This document shows, piece after piece, positions 1 to 11,039 of a stretch of DNA of 64,000 bases (its first letter is position 1; each line of letters begins with the position of its first letter). Source of the DNA: Papaver somniferum. Its lineage: Eukaryota; Streptophyta; Magnoliopsida; Ranunculales; Papaveraceae. Made by a program: the position numbers and the translations under genes. Location: the NCBI RefSeq assembly GCF_003573695.1, contig NC_039358.1, forward strand, positions 15,004,637 to 15,068,636. The letters run 5' to 3'. Under the pieces are notes generated by a model. It was given only the letters and a program-made list of their open reading frames with translations. It had not been told where the DNA came from and searched no databases.

Positions 1-1328
1 AAAGTGTAGTTCCACTTAGATTGACAGTTTCACCATTTCATTAGAGATATTATTTCTTGTTTTCAGAATAATAAAAGTTGGAAGTGTTATTATGTACCAA
101 AGGAGCAAACCAAAGTTACAAACATTCTTTCAAAGGTTGCTAGTTATGAGCATCTTACTAAGAAATGGTCTGACAACACTCTTAGTTGTATACAGTCTCA
201 ACTTTGTTAGAGATGGAAGGTTTATCCTCTTAACTTTTAATAAAATTATTTTTGCATCAAAAAAAAAATCAATAAGCTTGACCATTTTCATATAACACTA
301 TAAGACTTTTATTATATCACACATATGATCAAAAATGTCTAGATAATGTTTTTAGAGAGTTATTCAAATGCTGATTATCTCATAGAAATAATTCTGATGC
401 ATTTGAAAATATTCGACAGGGTAAGTACATATATCGGGTACGTGTATTGTACCTGTTCGTGAATATTCTTGTCATAGTATGTATATTGGGTATGTGTACA
501 CTTAAGACAAAACGAGTTCGGGAACTCACAGATCTTTTATGGTATGTGTACTGGATATGCATACCTTATTGATTTTGAAACCAACATATCTTTTTCAGTT
601 TGCATACTAGGTATGCATACCTTTCCTGATTCACGAGTTCACAAACTTTTTATGGTATGGATATCAGGTATGCGTACCAAAAAGCCATTGTCGAACTATA
701 ACTACGCCGATACGTGTACTGGGTACATGTATTGCGGCTCCGGACTTATAACAGTTATCCCAGTATGTGAACTGGTATGCATACTGTCCTGTATCCGGAT
801 TTACAGTAGTTCTATATCTCTCTAATAATCGATTCGAAACCTTCCCGAATAACATCAATGGAACATATCATTGTTCCATGATATTTTCAAATGATTAAAT
901 TTTGAGTCATAATTAGGTCATAAGCAATACATTGTTTTTCACCAAATTCATCAAGTATGAACAAATGTTATTAACCTTAGTCATATTTCTAGAATGATAT
1001 TCAAGATAAACTTGACTTGAAATTTTTGTTATCCATGTATGTCTAATTTAGCCATGCGACAATGTCTCATAGATAGAAAGGTGAAAAGTTGAGATATAGA
1101 TGGTTGAGTCTTCACTTAGCTTTGTTGAAGAAGTTCTCCATAGCTCCTGTTGATCTTCGCATTCAAACTGTAGAACTTAGCGATATCCGATTCTCAACTA
1201 CACACTTCTATCCTAATCCGAGATTGACTAAATATAGACTAGAAATCAAGATATAGTTTTGACAACTACATTTGACAACAAACATGAGATAGCCACACTT
1301 GTGAGTTTGACCGAGCAATGCTCTAACA
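1..1328 (-). mobile_element. Copia LTR, minus orientation, cut by window start
   Basis: The right end reads GAGCAATGCTCTAACA, the reverse complement of the TGTTAGAGCATTGC start of the complete copia LTR at 56103. The preceding text on subterminal LTR sequence (a stretch about disliking nothing but matching 'gacaactacatttgacaaca') is shared with the LTRs ending at 10843 and 29890. In minus orientation this is the 5' end of an LTR, and its 3' end lies left of the window. Positions 420-790 hold a repeat island (separate entry). The 5 bp after the end are CTAAT, a possible target duplication whose partner is outside the window. Confidence 0.8.
420..790. repeat. GTATGCATACC-type repeat island in copia LTR
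   Basis: About eight imperfect copies of a short, partly palindromic unit are seen, for example GGTATGCATACC (615-626 region), GGTATGCGTACC and GGTATGCATACT, often preceded by TACTGG or CAGTA. They lie roughly 540-910 bp from the LTR 5' end. The other copia LTRs of the window carry related but different units at a similar offset (29025-29265, 56700-56880, 62850-63010), which suggests a fast-changing U3 subrepeat zone. Function is unknown. Confidence 0.6.
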
Positions 1329-1737
1329 CTAATTATTAATGGTTCAGAATTTATTCAATGCTTTTACAAATTTACAAGCTTAACTTCGGAGTTTAATCGA
1401 TGAATTTTGATCTGATTTATCCAAGTCGGCCAAAATTTCTTATCTAAGAGGGATTCAAATCCGAGCTGGATATACTATAGAGAACAAAAAAAAAATTGTA
1501 TTAACTTTTCCAAACATATCCAACTCTAACACCAAGTTGAGATGTTATTCTCTCACCAACTCTCTCACCAAATGCCTAACACCTGCAAGAAGATTAGCTC
1601 TCATCAAATCTTCCCTAACCATTACATCAAACCACATCATGCAAGCACAACTTATGCCTAATAATGTGAATAAAAAAATAGATCATATCACCCGAAACCT
1701 TTTTTCGAGACATGACTCCTTAGTTAAGAAGCTTTAC
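1329..1737. other. Unassigned AT-rich sequence
   Basis: This 409-bp stretch lies between the copia LTR end and the left terminus of element G1. Only short ORFs without recognisable domains occur. It may be older host or transposon sequence. I see no promoter, RNA gene or repeat structure here. Confidence 0.4.
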
Positions 1738-2049
1738 TGATGTAGTTTTTATAGTGATAAGAAAAAAATCGATTAATAATTATTTCTTTCTTTTTTTCGA
1801 ATCTGTCCCACATAGGATCCCTGTTTGACCAAAACAAGGTGTTTCCAACCTATATCTACGAAAATATCTCTCTCAACCTCCCCCAAAAACGATAGAGAAG
1901 CTCTGCAGGTGTACCCACAAAATTCCCGCCAAAACCCATTCTTTAAACGATGTAGAAGGGTTGCACATAGTAATCTGGGGGTTCCCATAGTAATGGGTGC
2001 CAATAATAAATATTGGGTTGAAATAACATTGGGGTTCCCCGGGGATGCC
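1738..2049 (-). mobile_element. G1 probable 3' LTR, distal fragment
   Basis: The left terminus TGATGTAGTTTTTATAG and the following bases match the start of the probable 5' LTR at 52133 over about 28 bp with one clear mismatch, and G1 coding modules between them are all on the minus strand. The piece is interrupted at 2050 by copia element C1 and resumes at 10849. A short ORF here (minus) is hydrophobic and repetitive with no domain that I recognise. The two G1 LTRs do not align beyond their ends, so the assignment is tentative. Confidence 0.45.
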
Positions 2050-2080
2050 TGAAAACGTGGGGGTACCAAAATACATGGAC

Positions 2081-2700
2081 GAAACATTCTGGATAACGAA
2101 GAGGTAGAAGTGAGAGTTGTTAATCGTGGATCCCTCTGTCTTTTCAACAAAAATGTTTCAGCCGCGTCTCTGGAGTTATCTCATGAATTCTTGATTGTTT
2201 TCGGGGATGGGACGCGATGATCAGTCCCTAGTCGCACCTCTCTTCGGTTACTGAAGTTATTTTCTCTTAGTAGACTTGGGATCCGTCGTGGGCCTCGTAA
2301 AGTGTTGCAGGCGCCTTCTAGATGGAGAGGTGATGATATCCTTACGTTACACCTTTGAAGACTATATTACCTTGTCGTGGACATGAATTTTGGGTTGAGC
2401 GTGTCTCCTGAGCTTTGACAGTGAAGGGATTCCGAGTATAGCTTCAGTCCTCAGGTTTGGTTTACATGTTTCTATCTTGTATGGTCGGTGAGTTGACCAT
2501 GATAAAGATATCATCTTTCATCCATATTGGTGACTCCATTACTTATTCCATGTGAAACTAAAATATGGAGAAGTATGGATTACCTTTGTAGTGGTTGTTG
2601 ATATGGTAAAGCTCTGGCTGGTATCAAAAAACGAACATCAACAGTTCTTGGAAGCAGAAGAGACTACATTGTCGTGGGAACCAAAATAGGTTGGATGGAA
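2081..2700. other. Unassigned mosaic sequence inside C1
   Basis: No ORF of note, no LTR end and no repeat is recognisable between the truncated copia LTR end and the gag-like segment. It may be 3' sequence of element X, which has no recognisable 3' LTR. Confidence 0.35.
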
Positions 2701-2704
2701 TTGC

Positions 2705-3452
2705 ATGGGAGTCCATGGATGCAAAGGGATTGGCTGGATGCGTAGGCGAGTAAACTATCCACGACCACGAGCTTTGGCGAGATGGATCAAAAAGTGGCCA
2801 CAACTACGAACCTTAGTTGGTTGTGATCACAATCCTTTACAGGGAGGAGTGTGGCGACTTCTGGAGAGAACGTTTATGCGGTTTCTGGACGAAACGTTGA
2901 AGCAGAGCGTCTCCTAGAGCGGAATGTTGAAGCGTCCCCTGGAGCGGAACGTTGAAACAGAGCAGCTTCTGGAGCGAAACGTTGAAGCGGAGCAGCTTCT
3001 GGAGCGAAACATTGAAGCGGAGCGGCTTATGGAGTGAAACATTAAGGAGGAGCGGCTCCTGGAGCGAAACATTGAACCGGCCCCTGGATCAAAACATTGA
3101 AGCGGAGCGACTCTGGACCGAAACGTTGAAGAGGCTCCTTCTGAGTTGTGGCCATGCCCGTATGAGTTTTGACAAGAATTTCATGTCTCTACATTAAATC
3201 AATAATGGTAATGGGAAGGTTGGTTTCCCCTGGCTCCTCCAGTATCTCGTCCTGACGAAGAAGTGGTGGCATCCCTGGTGATGATTGGAGGCCTCTCGAA
3301 GAAACATTAGGAGTAACGGCAGCTTTGGCTATGGTAATAAGAGGCGTCACGTCAGAGGGGATGCTTCTATTGATGCTGGTATTGGTGGTAGAGGATGTAA
3401 CGCCATGGGACGTGTTGCCTGCGCTTGCGGATGGTATATTGGTGTTGGCCAT
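2705..3452 (-). pseudogene. Gag N-terminal-like fragment with decapeptide repeats
   Basis: A minus ORF begins at 3452 with MANTNIPSASAGNTS and is rich in Ser, Thr and Pro. It meets a TAG stop at 3189. The same frame then continues into a tandem decapeptide of the form AAPLQRFAPE, encoded by the 30-bp minisatellite at about 2871-3145. A Ser/Thr/Pro/Ala-rich N-terminus with short tandem repeats is also seen in the Gag of element Y (36871-37167). It lies downstream of the Gag C-terminal fragment at 3600-4442 on the same strand, so it is out of the normal order. It may belong to a second copy or be rearranged. Confidence 0.45.
2871..3145. repeat. 30-bp minisatellite, about nine units
   Basis: The unit is close to CTGGAGCGAAACGTTGAAG plus CGGAGCGGCTT. 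Units vary by single substitutions and a few are shortened. The 30-bp period equals ten codons and keeps one reading frame in most units, which suggests that it expanded while part of a coding region. Confidence 0.85.
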
Positions 3453-3599
3453 TCATTTTTTTCTCTCGTCCTATACAGACACATACTCAATTCCTTAAGG
3501 GTCTCTCCACAAAACTGAATTTTCATGTTGCAAATCAGAGTTTATTGTGTGATGCAATCCTGGACGCGAGAAGTCCATAGTCATCCTTTATTGTCTCTG

Positions 3600-4640
3600 T
3601 AACATCTCGACGTCGATCCGCGACAAGGCGGGGAACCTCCAGTCCCCATGCGTAATTCCCCTGAATCAATCTTTTCCTGTACAATGCGCTTCAGAGCGTT
3701 GCATTCGTTGGTAGGATGATAAACATGTGATAGTGGAAATATCTTGAATATAGCATCTCCTGATCAGTTGGTGGACGCCCTACCGGGGGTAGTTGGACTA
3801 CTCCCTCCCGTACCCAAATTTTTAGTAACTCTATAACTCTTCTGATAGGCAACGAGAAGCGTGGATATTTTAAGTCTGGCTTCTCCCGCATCAGTAGTTG
3901 TTGTGGCGGAAATTCTTGCAGGCTTTGGCATGAGGCTCTCTTTGAGGGCGGAACTAACGCTTGAGCGATCATTGATTCATAAGCGGACCGTTTACTTCTA
4001 CCGTATTGTTGAAAGGTAATTTCTCTTGAGGGGCATGCGTCAGCGACGGAGACATGTGGTGGTTGAGCTGGATATTGTTCATTGACGCAGTATTCGTTTT
4101 CATAAGCGTCTTGGTAGATTTCCCCCTCTTCAGGTGCTTTTCTTTTCAGCAAAGCAGTCGTAGTTCCGGACTGTTGGACAACTCTTTGAACTTCTGCGAG
4201 GGTTTGGAGATAAATCTTTTCCAGCAAGGCTTCATAGGCAGGCTCTTTACCTTTGTCTTGCAGATGTTGTGGCGCACCTGGAAAGTCTCCTCCCCCGGTC
4301 TTGTGAAATTGTCCTGGATCTCTGTGTTGGCAGAATCCAATTGGCCGCTCTTCTGCTGCTCCTTTATGATGTGGCTACGTGCTCCGTCAGCATCCTCATT
4401 GGTAGAGGCGCATGCTTTAGCCAAATATTTAATATACTTCATATTACTTTTTAAATTGGCGGGATCCTTCGGATAAGCCTTTGTTTATTCTTCCCACAAT
4501 CGGCTTATTATACTCTTCAAGATACGAAGCGTCTCGTTTTGCCGCCTGATAATACCGACTTGGATGGCAACCATATCCTCTAGCATTTTTTGTCATGTCT
4601 TCCATGGTAGTTGGCTTCTAGCTATTCGTTGCTTATGCAA
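3600..4640 (-). pseudogene. gag: Element X gag remnant (tRNA-Arg-type gypsy)
   Basis: Two overlapping minus ORFs (4442-4146 and 4227-3691) lie just downstream of the primer site at 4773-4790. The C-terminal part has a conserved stretch ending RFSLPIRRVIELLKIWVREG, followed by a CxxH-like HYH and then, after a frameshift near 3710, HPTNECNALKRIVQEKIDSG. The same arrangement (Cys/His pair, HPT, Cys, LKRI, EKI, SGEL) occurs in Gag of element Y at 38384-38470, so the two elements belong to one broad lineage. The central capsid domain seen in Y is not found here, and multiple frameshifts and stops show that the gene is dead. Confidence 0.65.
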
Positions 4641-4772
4641 GGTTCGAATGACCTGAATACATCTGGAAAGAATCTTTGACTGAAATGGGTTTCAATTAAC
4701 GATTGAAGTGGGCCTAAGACCAATTAGGATGAAATGAAATTGCGAATTGAATTTTCAACTGAAAGATTTAAT

Positions 4773-4790
4773 CTCCCAATGTGGTCGCCA
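4773..4790 (-). other. Primer binding site of element X (tRNA-Arg type)
   Basis: On the minus strand the sequence is TGGCGACCACATTGGGAG. From memory this is nearly complementary to the 3' end of a plant tRNA-Arg, with one mismatch. It lies six bases after the likely LTR end CCCACA, and the gag remnant follows on the same strand. Confidence 0.7.
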
Positions 4791-6199
4791 ATTTTTTGTG
4801 GGTGAAAACTGTTTCTGCTGGTTTTTGTCAATTTGGGTGTGTGGATGAGAAACGAGCCTAAACCTTAAACAAATGCACTGCACGAGAGAACTTTAGATTC
4901 GAGAGATCAATCTGTACAATCCTGGCCTAAACCAAAAAATGGCCATTCCAAGCTTGCTTCGGTCACAAAGTGAAGGAGAAGGGTTGGTCTTAGAGAGGAA
5001 AGAGACTAAGGTGTTGAGACCAGAATGGTTAATTTTGAAGGTGTGGCTATTTTATGACTTGTATCAGAATGTGGAACTGGCTTTCGGGATATAAGCTATC
5101 AGTTCTTTGGTGTTTTCTGGATACTGTGTTGTTGTTCTCACCAAAACTTGTTGTTTTGTGAAAAATAGGTAAAACCTATTTAGACAAGTCATATTGAACG
5201 CACCCTGATCTCGTAGAAAGTGGGAGTGATTGAGTAATGGAGAAGCGGGATTATGTGTAAATGCCAGAGACCACGTTCCCAACATGTAGGAAACTGGTTA
5301 GTTTACACCCACTACTCCTTACCGCCACTAACTGCCCTGCTTTCTAACACTTTCTTATAATGGGCGTGTTGCATGTCGCACGCTGTAAACCGCCAGACCA
5401 ATACCCTGATGAGCATCCCCCAGTTTGTGACATGTTTGATGTCTCGAGTGTTTTCGTGGAAAAATGTAGCAGATTACTATGTGTGGCAAGTCAAAGTCAG
5501 GGGACTTGCTACAGGAGAATAGCATGTGGTGCTATTTGTCTTGTCTTGGTTGGTCGCCCAAAACTTGCCACAGGTCTGTTAATTCTGTGGCGAAATTTGG
5601 ACGGCTTAGATCGTAACTCATGAGAAAGGGTGGCCATTGATTATGGCCATATTCCGTTGGCTCCTGATGGTATCACAGTGGCGTCATTGGCACATGCCAA
5701 TGATGTAGTGGCATGCCAGTGGCGCCTGGCGTAGCTATGTCAGCTATTTTGGTATATTGGTGTTAGACCCAAATAGGGCTCCGGTAACATTGGCCCTGTT
5801 TTTACATCAAACTTAAGGCCTTGGGAGAATTACTTGACTTAGTTGGCGTGACAACTTTAGATAAATTAAGGTTTGGCATATCGAAACCCTAATTAGCGTG
5901 TGTGGCATGGCCGCGGCATGGTGGCGCTTTATGCAATCGGTGCCATGGACACATTAAAGGAATCATGGCAGGCCATAATATGGGAATAACCACAGGCGCG
6001 GGGATGGCCATGGGTGATTATAAAATGGTGTCGGTTTTAGGGTTTGGCGGGTCCCACATGGCTCGTGGCATGTTGTGGGGCCAAAGTGGTGTAATTGGGA
6101 CTCAACTGGAAATTAGGGTTTCGACCAATGTCGCCAAGGCAGAGCCGTGTTTGGTATACCCTAATTGGAATATGTTATGGCATTTGGCCATGAAAAAGA

Positions 6200-6430
6200 A
6201 GTGGTTAGCACGTTGGCGCGCTATTTATGGTACGTTGCCACGTTCGGTATGCTTCTGTGGCAAAGTGGCACGTTTGGCATGCCAATTAGTGTTTTTTTGG
6301 CGAGGCATGGCATGTTCGGCATGTCACTAATATGCCGGAGCGGAATGGGGCGTTTGGCATGCACGTTTGGCATGTTTGGAATGCCAATTAGCGTATTGGT
6401 GCAACTTCGGAAAGCCAACTTGGCATTGTG
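6200..6430. repeat. Short imperfect repeats of GTTTGGCATG
   Basis: The decamer GTTTGGCATG or GTTCGGCATG recurs about six times, and the pair GGCATGCCAATTAGTG / GGAATGCCAATTAGCG shows a local duplication. Lower-density GGCATG repeats extend back to about 5640. They lie inside the element X LTR. Confidence 0.6.
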
Positions 6431-6468
6431 ACCATCTGGTGCAACTTTGCATCTTTTAATACTGTGGT

Positions 6469-6716
6469 AGGTTTAGAGAGACCTGATTGGTCGATTAAAA
6501 GAGGGGCCGACCAAGTATGAGTGTGGCCACACTTCTAATGTGTGTGTGGCAGGTTTAGAGCGACCTGATTGGTCGATTAAAAGAGGGGCCGACCAAGTAT
6601 GAGTGTGGCCACACTTCTAATGTGTGTGTGGTGGATTTAAAGCGACCTGATTGGTCGATGGGAAATAGCGCCGGCAAGTATGGGCCCGGCCACAACTCAT
6701 GTGCGTATGGCGGGAA
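6469..6716. repeat. 82-bp tandem repeat, two full units and a partial third
   Basis: Units start at 6469, 6551 and about 6633 (GGTTTAGAGNGACCTGATTG). The first two are nearly identical and end with GTGTGGCCACACTTC, itself a short palindrome (GTGTGGCCACAC). The third diverges after about 30 bp. Confidence 0.85.
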
Positions 6717-6930
6717 TAGGGGCCGGTTCGAGCAGCATGGGGTGTGGCCACTTGCAAGTGGCGCCGGCTGGCCCGTGGCATGTCACACCTCCTTTTGTTG
6801 TTTCTCCTATTCCGCGCCTCCTTTATTCCTTGTTTTCTGATTGTGGGTAGGATTTTGCACCTACTAATCCATGGCGGATTAATTTCCTAGTTCGCCTAGG
6901 CTTAATTTCGACGGGCAAGGTCTAATACAC

Positions 6931-7450
6931 TGCGCAGGGCGCAAAACCCTATTTTTTGCAAATTAGTCAGGGTAATATCTGAACCTTGTGAATTATCAAA
7001 ATATTGATTGAATTTTATGTGTTGACACAGAGTTCTTTAAGTTCATTGCCAGAGAGCAGTATGCTTTCCGATTGAATACTTTATTCAAGGACCTTAGCCT
7101 TGATACTTGGAAATTCGTGCTACTCTGCTGCGAGTGAACACAAATTATCATGCCATATCAATATTAAGGGTTCAACCGGGGAACATAGCACATAAAGCAT
7201 TCAAAGAAACTTATATTAATTGAATAATACAGGCAAGATGCCAAAATTTACAGAATATCTGGGATTGTTGCTACATGCACCATTCTGGGTAAATTTCATG
7301 TGAATATATGTGGCTCAATAAATGCGCCAGTGAAGAGGTTGGACACTCATCACTTTTACATGGCTCCATTTTTTTGCAGAGTGGCGGCACATTAAATGCA
7401 GGGTTTTACAAATTTAGCCATGAACTAAAAACCACCATCAACAATACCCA
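6931..7450. other. Unassigned sequence between X and C1 gag
   Basis: AT-rich and without an ORF longer than 70 residues. No known domain, LTR end or repeat is visible. It may be the downstream part of C1 or the outer end of X. Confidence 0.35.
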
Positions 7451-7479
7451 CTTCTGCGTGTGTTTAAGAACGACCAGAA

Positions 7480-8710
7480 CCTTCTTCCCATTATATTTTT
7501 CAAGGTTTATCGAAAGATAATTGGATTGAGTATTATTTTGAAAGATAGTCTTTCTCGTATTAGGAGCCTCGGATCTTGTCTTAGTTTTTACAAAGTTATC
7601 CTTTTGATACTCAGTACAAATGTGAAAAATCTTCGTATGACGCTGATAGACAAATCTAGGTTTACATAACATTGATTCCTTTTCCTAAAGAGTGGACGAT
7701 GACAACCAGTAATGTCAAGGGTATTAGCCTTAACATATGATCTAGGTTTTATCACTTTTTGTGATGCCCAAACAAGAACATCATGAAGTTTTTCATTCCT
7801 TATACGAAAACGACATTCCCTTTGCAGGTGACCTTTATTTCCGAAATAATAACAAACATAAGGAATGTTATTACCTGGATTCATGTTTGCTGGCTTTGGA
7901 GGTTGATATAATTTGCTCTTTCGAACCTTAACTGCCGGTGTAGGTTTTTTACTTTTTCCATCAGTGAAAACCTTTGGTTGAGAAGAATCACTAGCCTTGA
8001 AAAAATTTACGTCTTTACTAGTACTTGGAGCATTTATTCCCTTATAGCCCAATCCTCGTGTATCACGATGATTTTTACTTGCTCCTAGCATAGTGGTTAA
8101 TTTGTTTGAGCTAGTATTGAACTTTTTCAAGTCCTCTTCCAATATCTTGATTTTATCAAGAGCAGCAGTTAAACCAGCCGCAAGGCGTTTTTATCGAGTG
8201 AGAGAAACGCTTTCTCTATCATTAAAACTTTTATGCTGGGAGTTAATCCTTACTTCGGTTGCTGCAAGTTTCTCTTCCAACTTATAGAAATCTCTACGAA
8301 GATTTTTAAATTCGAGTTTCTTCGAAAGTACATGTTGTTTACGATCTTTAAGAAGGGATTGAATAAATTGATAACTACCATCATAAACTTTAAAGACCTT
8401 TCCAAAAAAAAAATTGTCTATAGAGAGGAGTCAGAATTCCAATGAGACAAGAAGTCGTCATTTGTTTCTTTTTCATAAAAGGATCAAACAACTTAGCATA
8501 ATATGAGACTTCCTCGTCTACATATCTATCAATATCTGAGTCACTATCATCGGAAAGTTCCTATTTTTCTAGGCGTGTTTCCCAGTTATCCACAGTTTCT
8601 ATATCACTTGAGGTTATTTCAGGATGTTTTTCAGATATTGATTTAGATGCAACAGCTCTCTCATGTGCTGAATCCAAACTTTGAACAAAATCATCTTTTG
8701 TGCATTCCAT
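7480..8710 (-). pseudogene. gag: C1 copia gag remnant with broken zinc knuckle
   Basis: A reading frame opens with ATG at 8710, about 70 bp after the primer site, and has an acidic stretch (DDSDSDIDRYVDEEVSYYAK) followed by a likely coiled coil and the plant copia Gag signature TMLGASKNHRDTRGLGYKG. A CCHC knuckle follows, but it reads CYYFGNKGHLQREC: the second Cys is Phe. Internal stops and a frameshift break the frame, and the longest intact piece is 8142-7588. The usual N-terminal capsid-like domain of copia Gag is not visible between primer site and ATG, so the gene was shortened as well as mutated. No protease, integrase or reverse transcriptase of copia type follows. Confidence 0.7.
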
Positions 8711-8778
8711 ATTCGACAATATGTCTATAGGTCAGATCGCTACAAACACAAACTTATTAGGTCTATAAGTGTTTTCCT

Positions 8779-8790
8779 GCTCTGATACCA
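8779..8790 (-). other. C1 primer binding site (initiator tRNA-Met)
   Basis: The minus-strand sequence is TGGTATCAGAGC, the standard Ty1/copia primer site complementary to the initiator tRNA-Met 3' end. It is separated by two bases from the LTR end TTTTCA at 8793. Confidence 0.9.
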
Positions 8791-8792
8791 AT

Positions 8793-10843
8793 TGAAAACG
8801 TGTGGGTACCAAAATACACCACCAACATTTTCGTTCGGACCTATGAGACAGTACCTAATACAATTGGAAGTAAACCAACTTAATGATCCTTCGAAAATAT
8901 GTATGTACGTGAACCGAATTCCAACAAGAGTGAATCTTGTAATATATATTTCAAGATACGAATTCCAAGGACAAGTCTTGTAGGTTCACTATAGTTTTAA
9001 TTTAAAACCTTTTAGGTTGATTATTGAATCACTTCTGTTTACTTTAATATATCAAATAAAATATAATATGGAAAATAAAAGTAAAGCAAGACACATAGAA
9101 ATTTTATTAACGAGGAAAAATGCAATTGCAGAAAAACCTTGGGACCTAGCAGTCTAGTTTGAACACCTCTCTGTATTAAGCCGCTACAGACACTAGCATA
9201 CTACCAATTAACTTCATACTGGAATGTAGTTGAGACCGAACCCACCTTCACAGCGATCCCGTTACACCCGCGCTCCTTACGTCTCTTGAAACTCTCCGGA
9301 TTCTACGTCATTGATTCCCTTAGCTGACGTCCTTTACAACCTAAGAGTTGCTTCAGCCAAAGTGAAGAGTTTTTGGGTTTTGAATCCACAAAATATCAGT
9401 TTTCATTTTCACTTAGGTATAAATCAAGGTTTTCGAAATCTTGTGTTTGTTTTGAACAACTACCATATGAAAGTAGAGATTCCAAAACAAACTTGTAAGT
9501 TAGGGATTATTATACTCCTCAAAAATTGGAAGAGAAACCTAATTTCTACAACAAGAACAAGTAGAGTAAATCTAGAGGTATCTTGTTAAAACTTCTAAGG
9601 AATTTATGAGATACCTTAATTGAAGTTTTCTTTCTAGTTCCGATTTCGACCAACTAGTGTCGGTATACGATCGTTAGCCAAGATCTATTAACACCTAGGG
9701 TTTATGATCAACAACTCTTAAATGGTCTTATATCAGAAGAGAAGACCTTAGAATAAACAAGAGGTTGAAAACATAGATTATAGGTTGCGTAACTATCACG
9801 AAGATTATTACCAACTAGGCTTTGTGATCCCCAAGGAAAAGGCTTTAAACTCACTCTTGTTCACGAATAACAAAAGACGTGGAAAACAACCTATGAAACT
9901 TACGTCATTTTTCCAAGGGATAATTTTTGTAGTATTCATGAACCCTTTATTTATAGTGAACAAGTTATCTTGAAAGGTAGTTTGAATCCCACGCAAGTTT
10001 GAGCCATTTTCCTTTTTCAAGACTCTCCTAATTTTGAGAGTCTTTCCTAAGTTACAACTCTTGCATAAATAATTGAATAAATAATTATTTTAGCATAAAT
10101 TGTGTTTTTGTAAATAAATCACAATTTAACTTAGCAAGGAATTCTAAAATATCATAAACACTTTAATATGACAATTAATTGTGTTTGGAAGAATAACCAT
10201 CTTGCCTAGATGAGGAAACATCAAAAACTTGACTAAAATAGACTTCTAGTCACGTGTTTGCGCTCAAGTCCGTGAACCATTACAAACAATTCATTGATAC
10301 TTTCCTACTAATGGACTGCAACAGTTACAACAACCCTTATAATTGTTCCTTTAATAAATCACTCATAAGTTCTTCGTTATAATTCGGAATTGAGTGATTT
10401 TTGGCTCGTTGAATTCATAAGCTCATTCACTATAACGTGAGAACCTTTACAGGTATAAATCTTTTTGTCACTAAAGTCATGGCTCAAATAACCTCGAGTA
10501 TATATACATAAATATATATTTACCGTCATAGGAATTGTTCCATAGAGTGAGCATTTGTTTCGATAGATTAAAAAGGTAGAATTGAACAAGAATACAAATG
10601 AAATCAGTAACCAAATACCTTTGTTGATGAATTCCTCGTTGATGTCTTCGTTTGATCTCCAATCTTCAATCTTCAATCTTCAAGGGTGTTCGGTGGTTTC
10701 TGATACTCAACTACACACTTCTAATCCTAAATCCGAAACTTGACTTAAGTACTCTAGAAATCAAGATATAGTTTTGATAACTAAATTTGACAACAAACTT
10801 GAGATAACAACACTTGTGAGTTCGATCGAGCAATGCTCTAACA
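8793..10843 (-). mobile_element. C1 5' LTR, complete (2051 bp)
   Basis: The plus strand starts TGAAAACG and ends CTCTAACA, matching the two ends of the C2 and C3 LTRs. The interior is divergent from those, especially the AT-rich stretch at about 10060-10200. A TATA-like box lies at 9943-9955 (minus). The target duplication ATGCC follows at 10844. Confidence 0.85.
9943..9955 (-). promoter_or_regulatory. TATA box of the C1 LTR
   Basis: The minus strand reads TATAAATAAAGGG, about 890 bp into the LTR. It is the best TATA match in this LTR, and position and orientation fit an LTR promoter. No experimental support. Confidence 0.4.
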
Positions 10844-10848
10844 ATGCC

Positions 10849-11039
10849 CCTTGTCCAAAGTATGGGTTCCAATAACATTTCCTCCCGGTGCCTTTAACAA
10901 CTTTTCGAGCCAATTTTTTCCAATAATGTTTATTTCCCAAACATACCGACATGCACATAAAACACCATAATAAGTACAAAAATGAGCATTGTCAATGTAG
11001 AGAATTGAGATCAAAATTAACACATAAATGCGTCTATTA
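10849..11039 (-). mobile_element. G1 probable 3' LTR, proximal fragment
   Basis: This continues the LTR piece ending at 2049 once C1 and one ATGCC copy are removed. In minus direction the LTR would start near 11039 with TAATAGACGCATTTATGTG, directly after a purine-rich AAGTTTGGGAATATT. That layout (GCTCGAGAATTAGCAAA, then the tract, then the LTR) is typical of Athila/Tat-type 3' ends. Confidence 0.45.

Larger units (their letters stand above)
4797..6930 (-). mobile_element. Element X 5' LTR (outer boundary approximate)
   Basis: The inner end (TGTGGGTGAAAAC on the plus strand) is set by the primer site. The minus-strand text GGTTTAGGCC...ATTGATCTCTCGAAT near the 3' end is shared with the same LTR region of element Y (36650-36695), which supports homologous R/U5 sequences. 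The interior holds GGCATG-rich repeats and an 82-bp tandem duplication. The outer end was not found because no second copy of this LTR is in the window; 6930 is a guess from the change in composition. Confidence 0.5.
2050..10843 (-). mobile_element. C1, rearranged copia element with ATGCC target duplication
   Basis: The left end starts TGAAAACGTGGGGGTACC and matches the inner end of the complete LTR at 8793 (TGAAAACGTGTGGGTACC) for about 30 bp. The outer end of the right LTR is at 10843. The 5 bp on either side are identical: ATGCC at 2045-2049 and at 10844-10848. So these are the two outer ends of one insertion in G1. The left LTR is cut after about 31 bp and copia pol is absent; a minus-strand gypsy element (X, about 2700-6900) occupies that space. 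How the replacement happened cannot be read from the sequence. Confidence 0.75.

Noticed and set aside
6469..6716. CRISPR-like array
   Set aside because: Only two full units without spacers, in a plant LTR; a simple tandem duplication.
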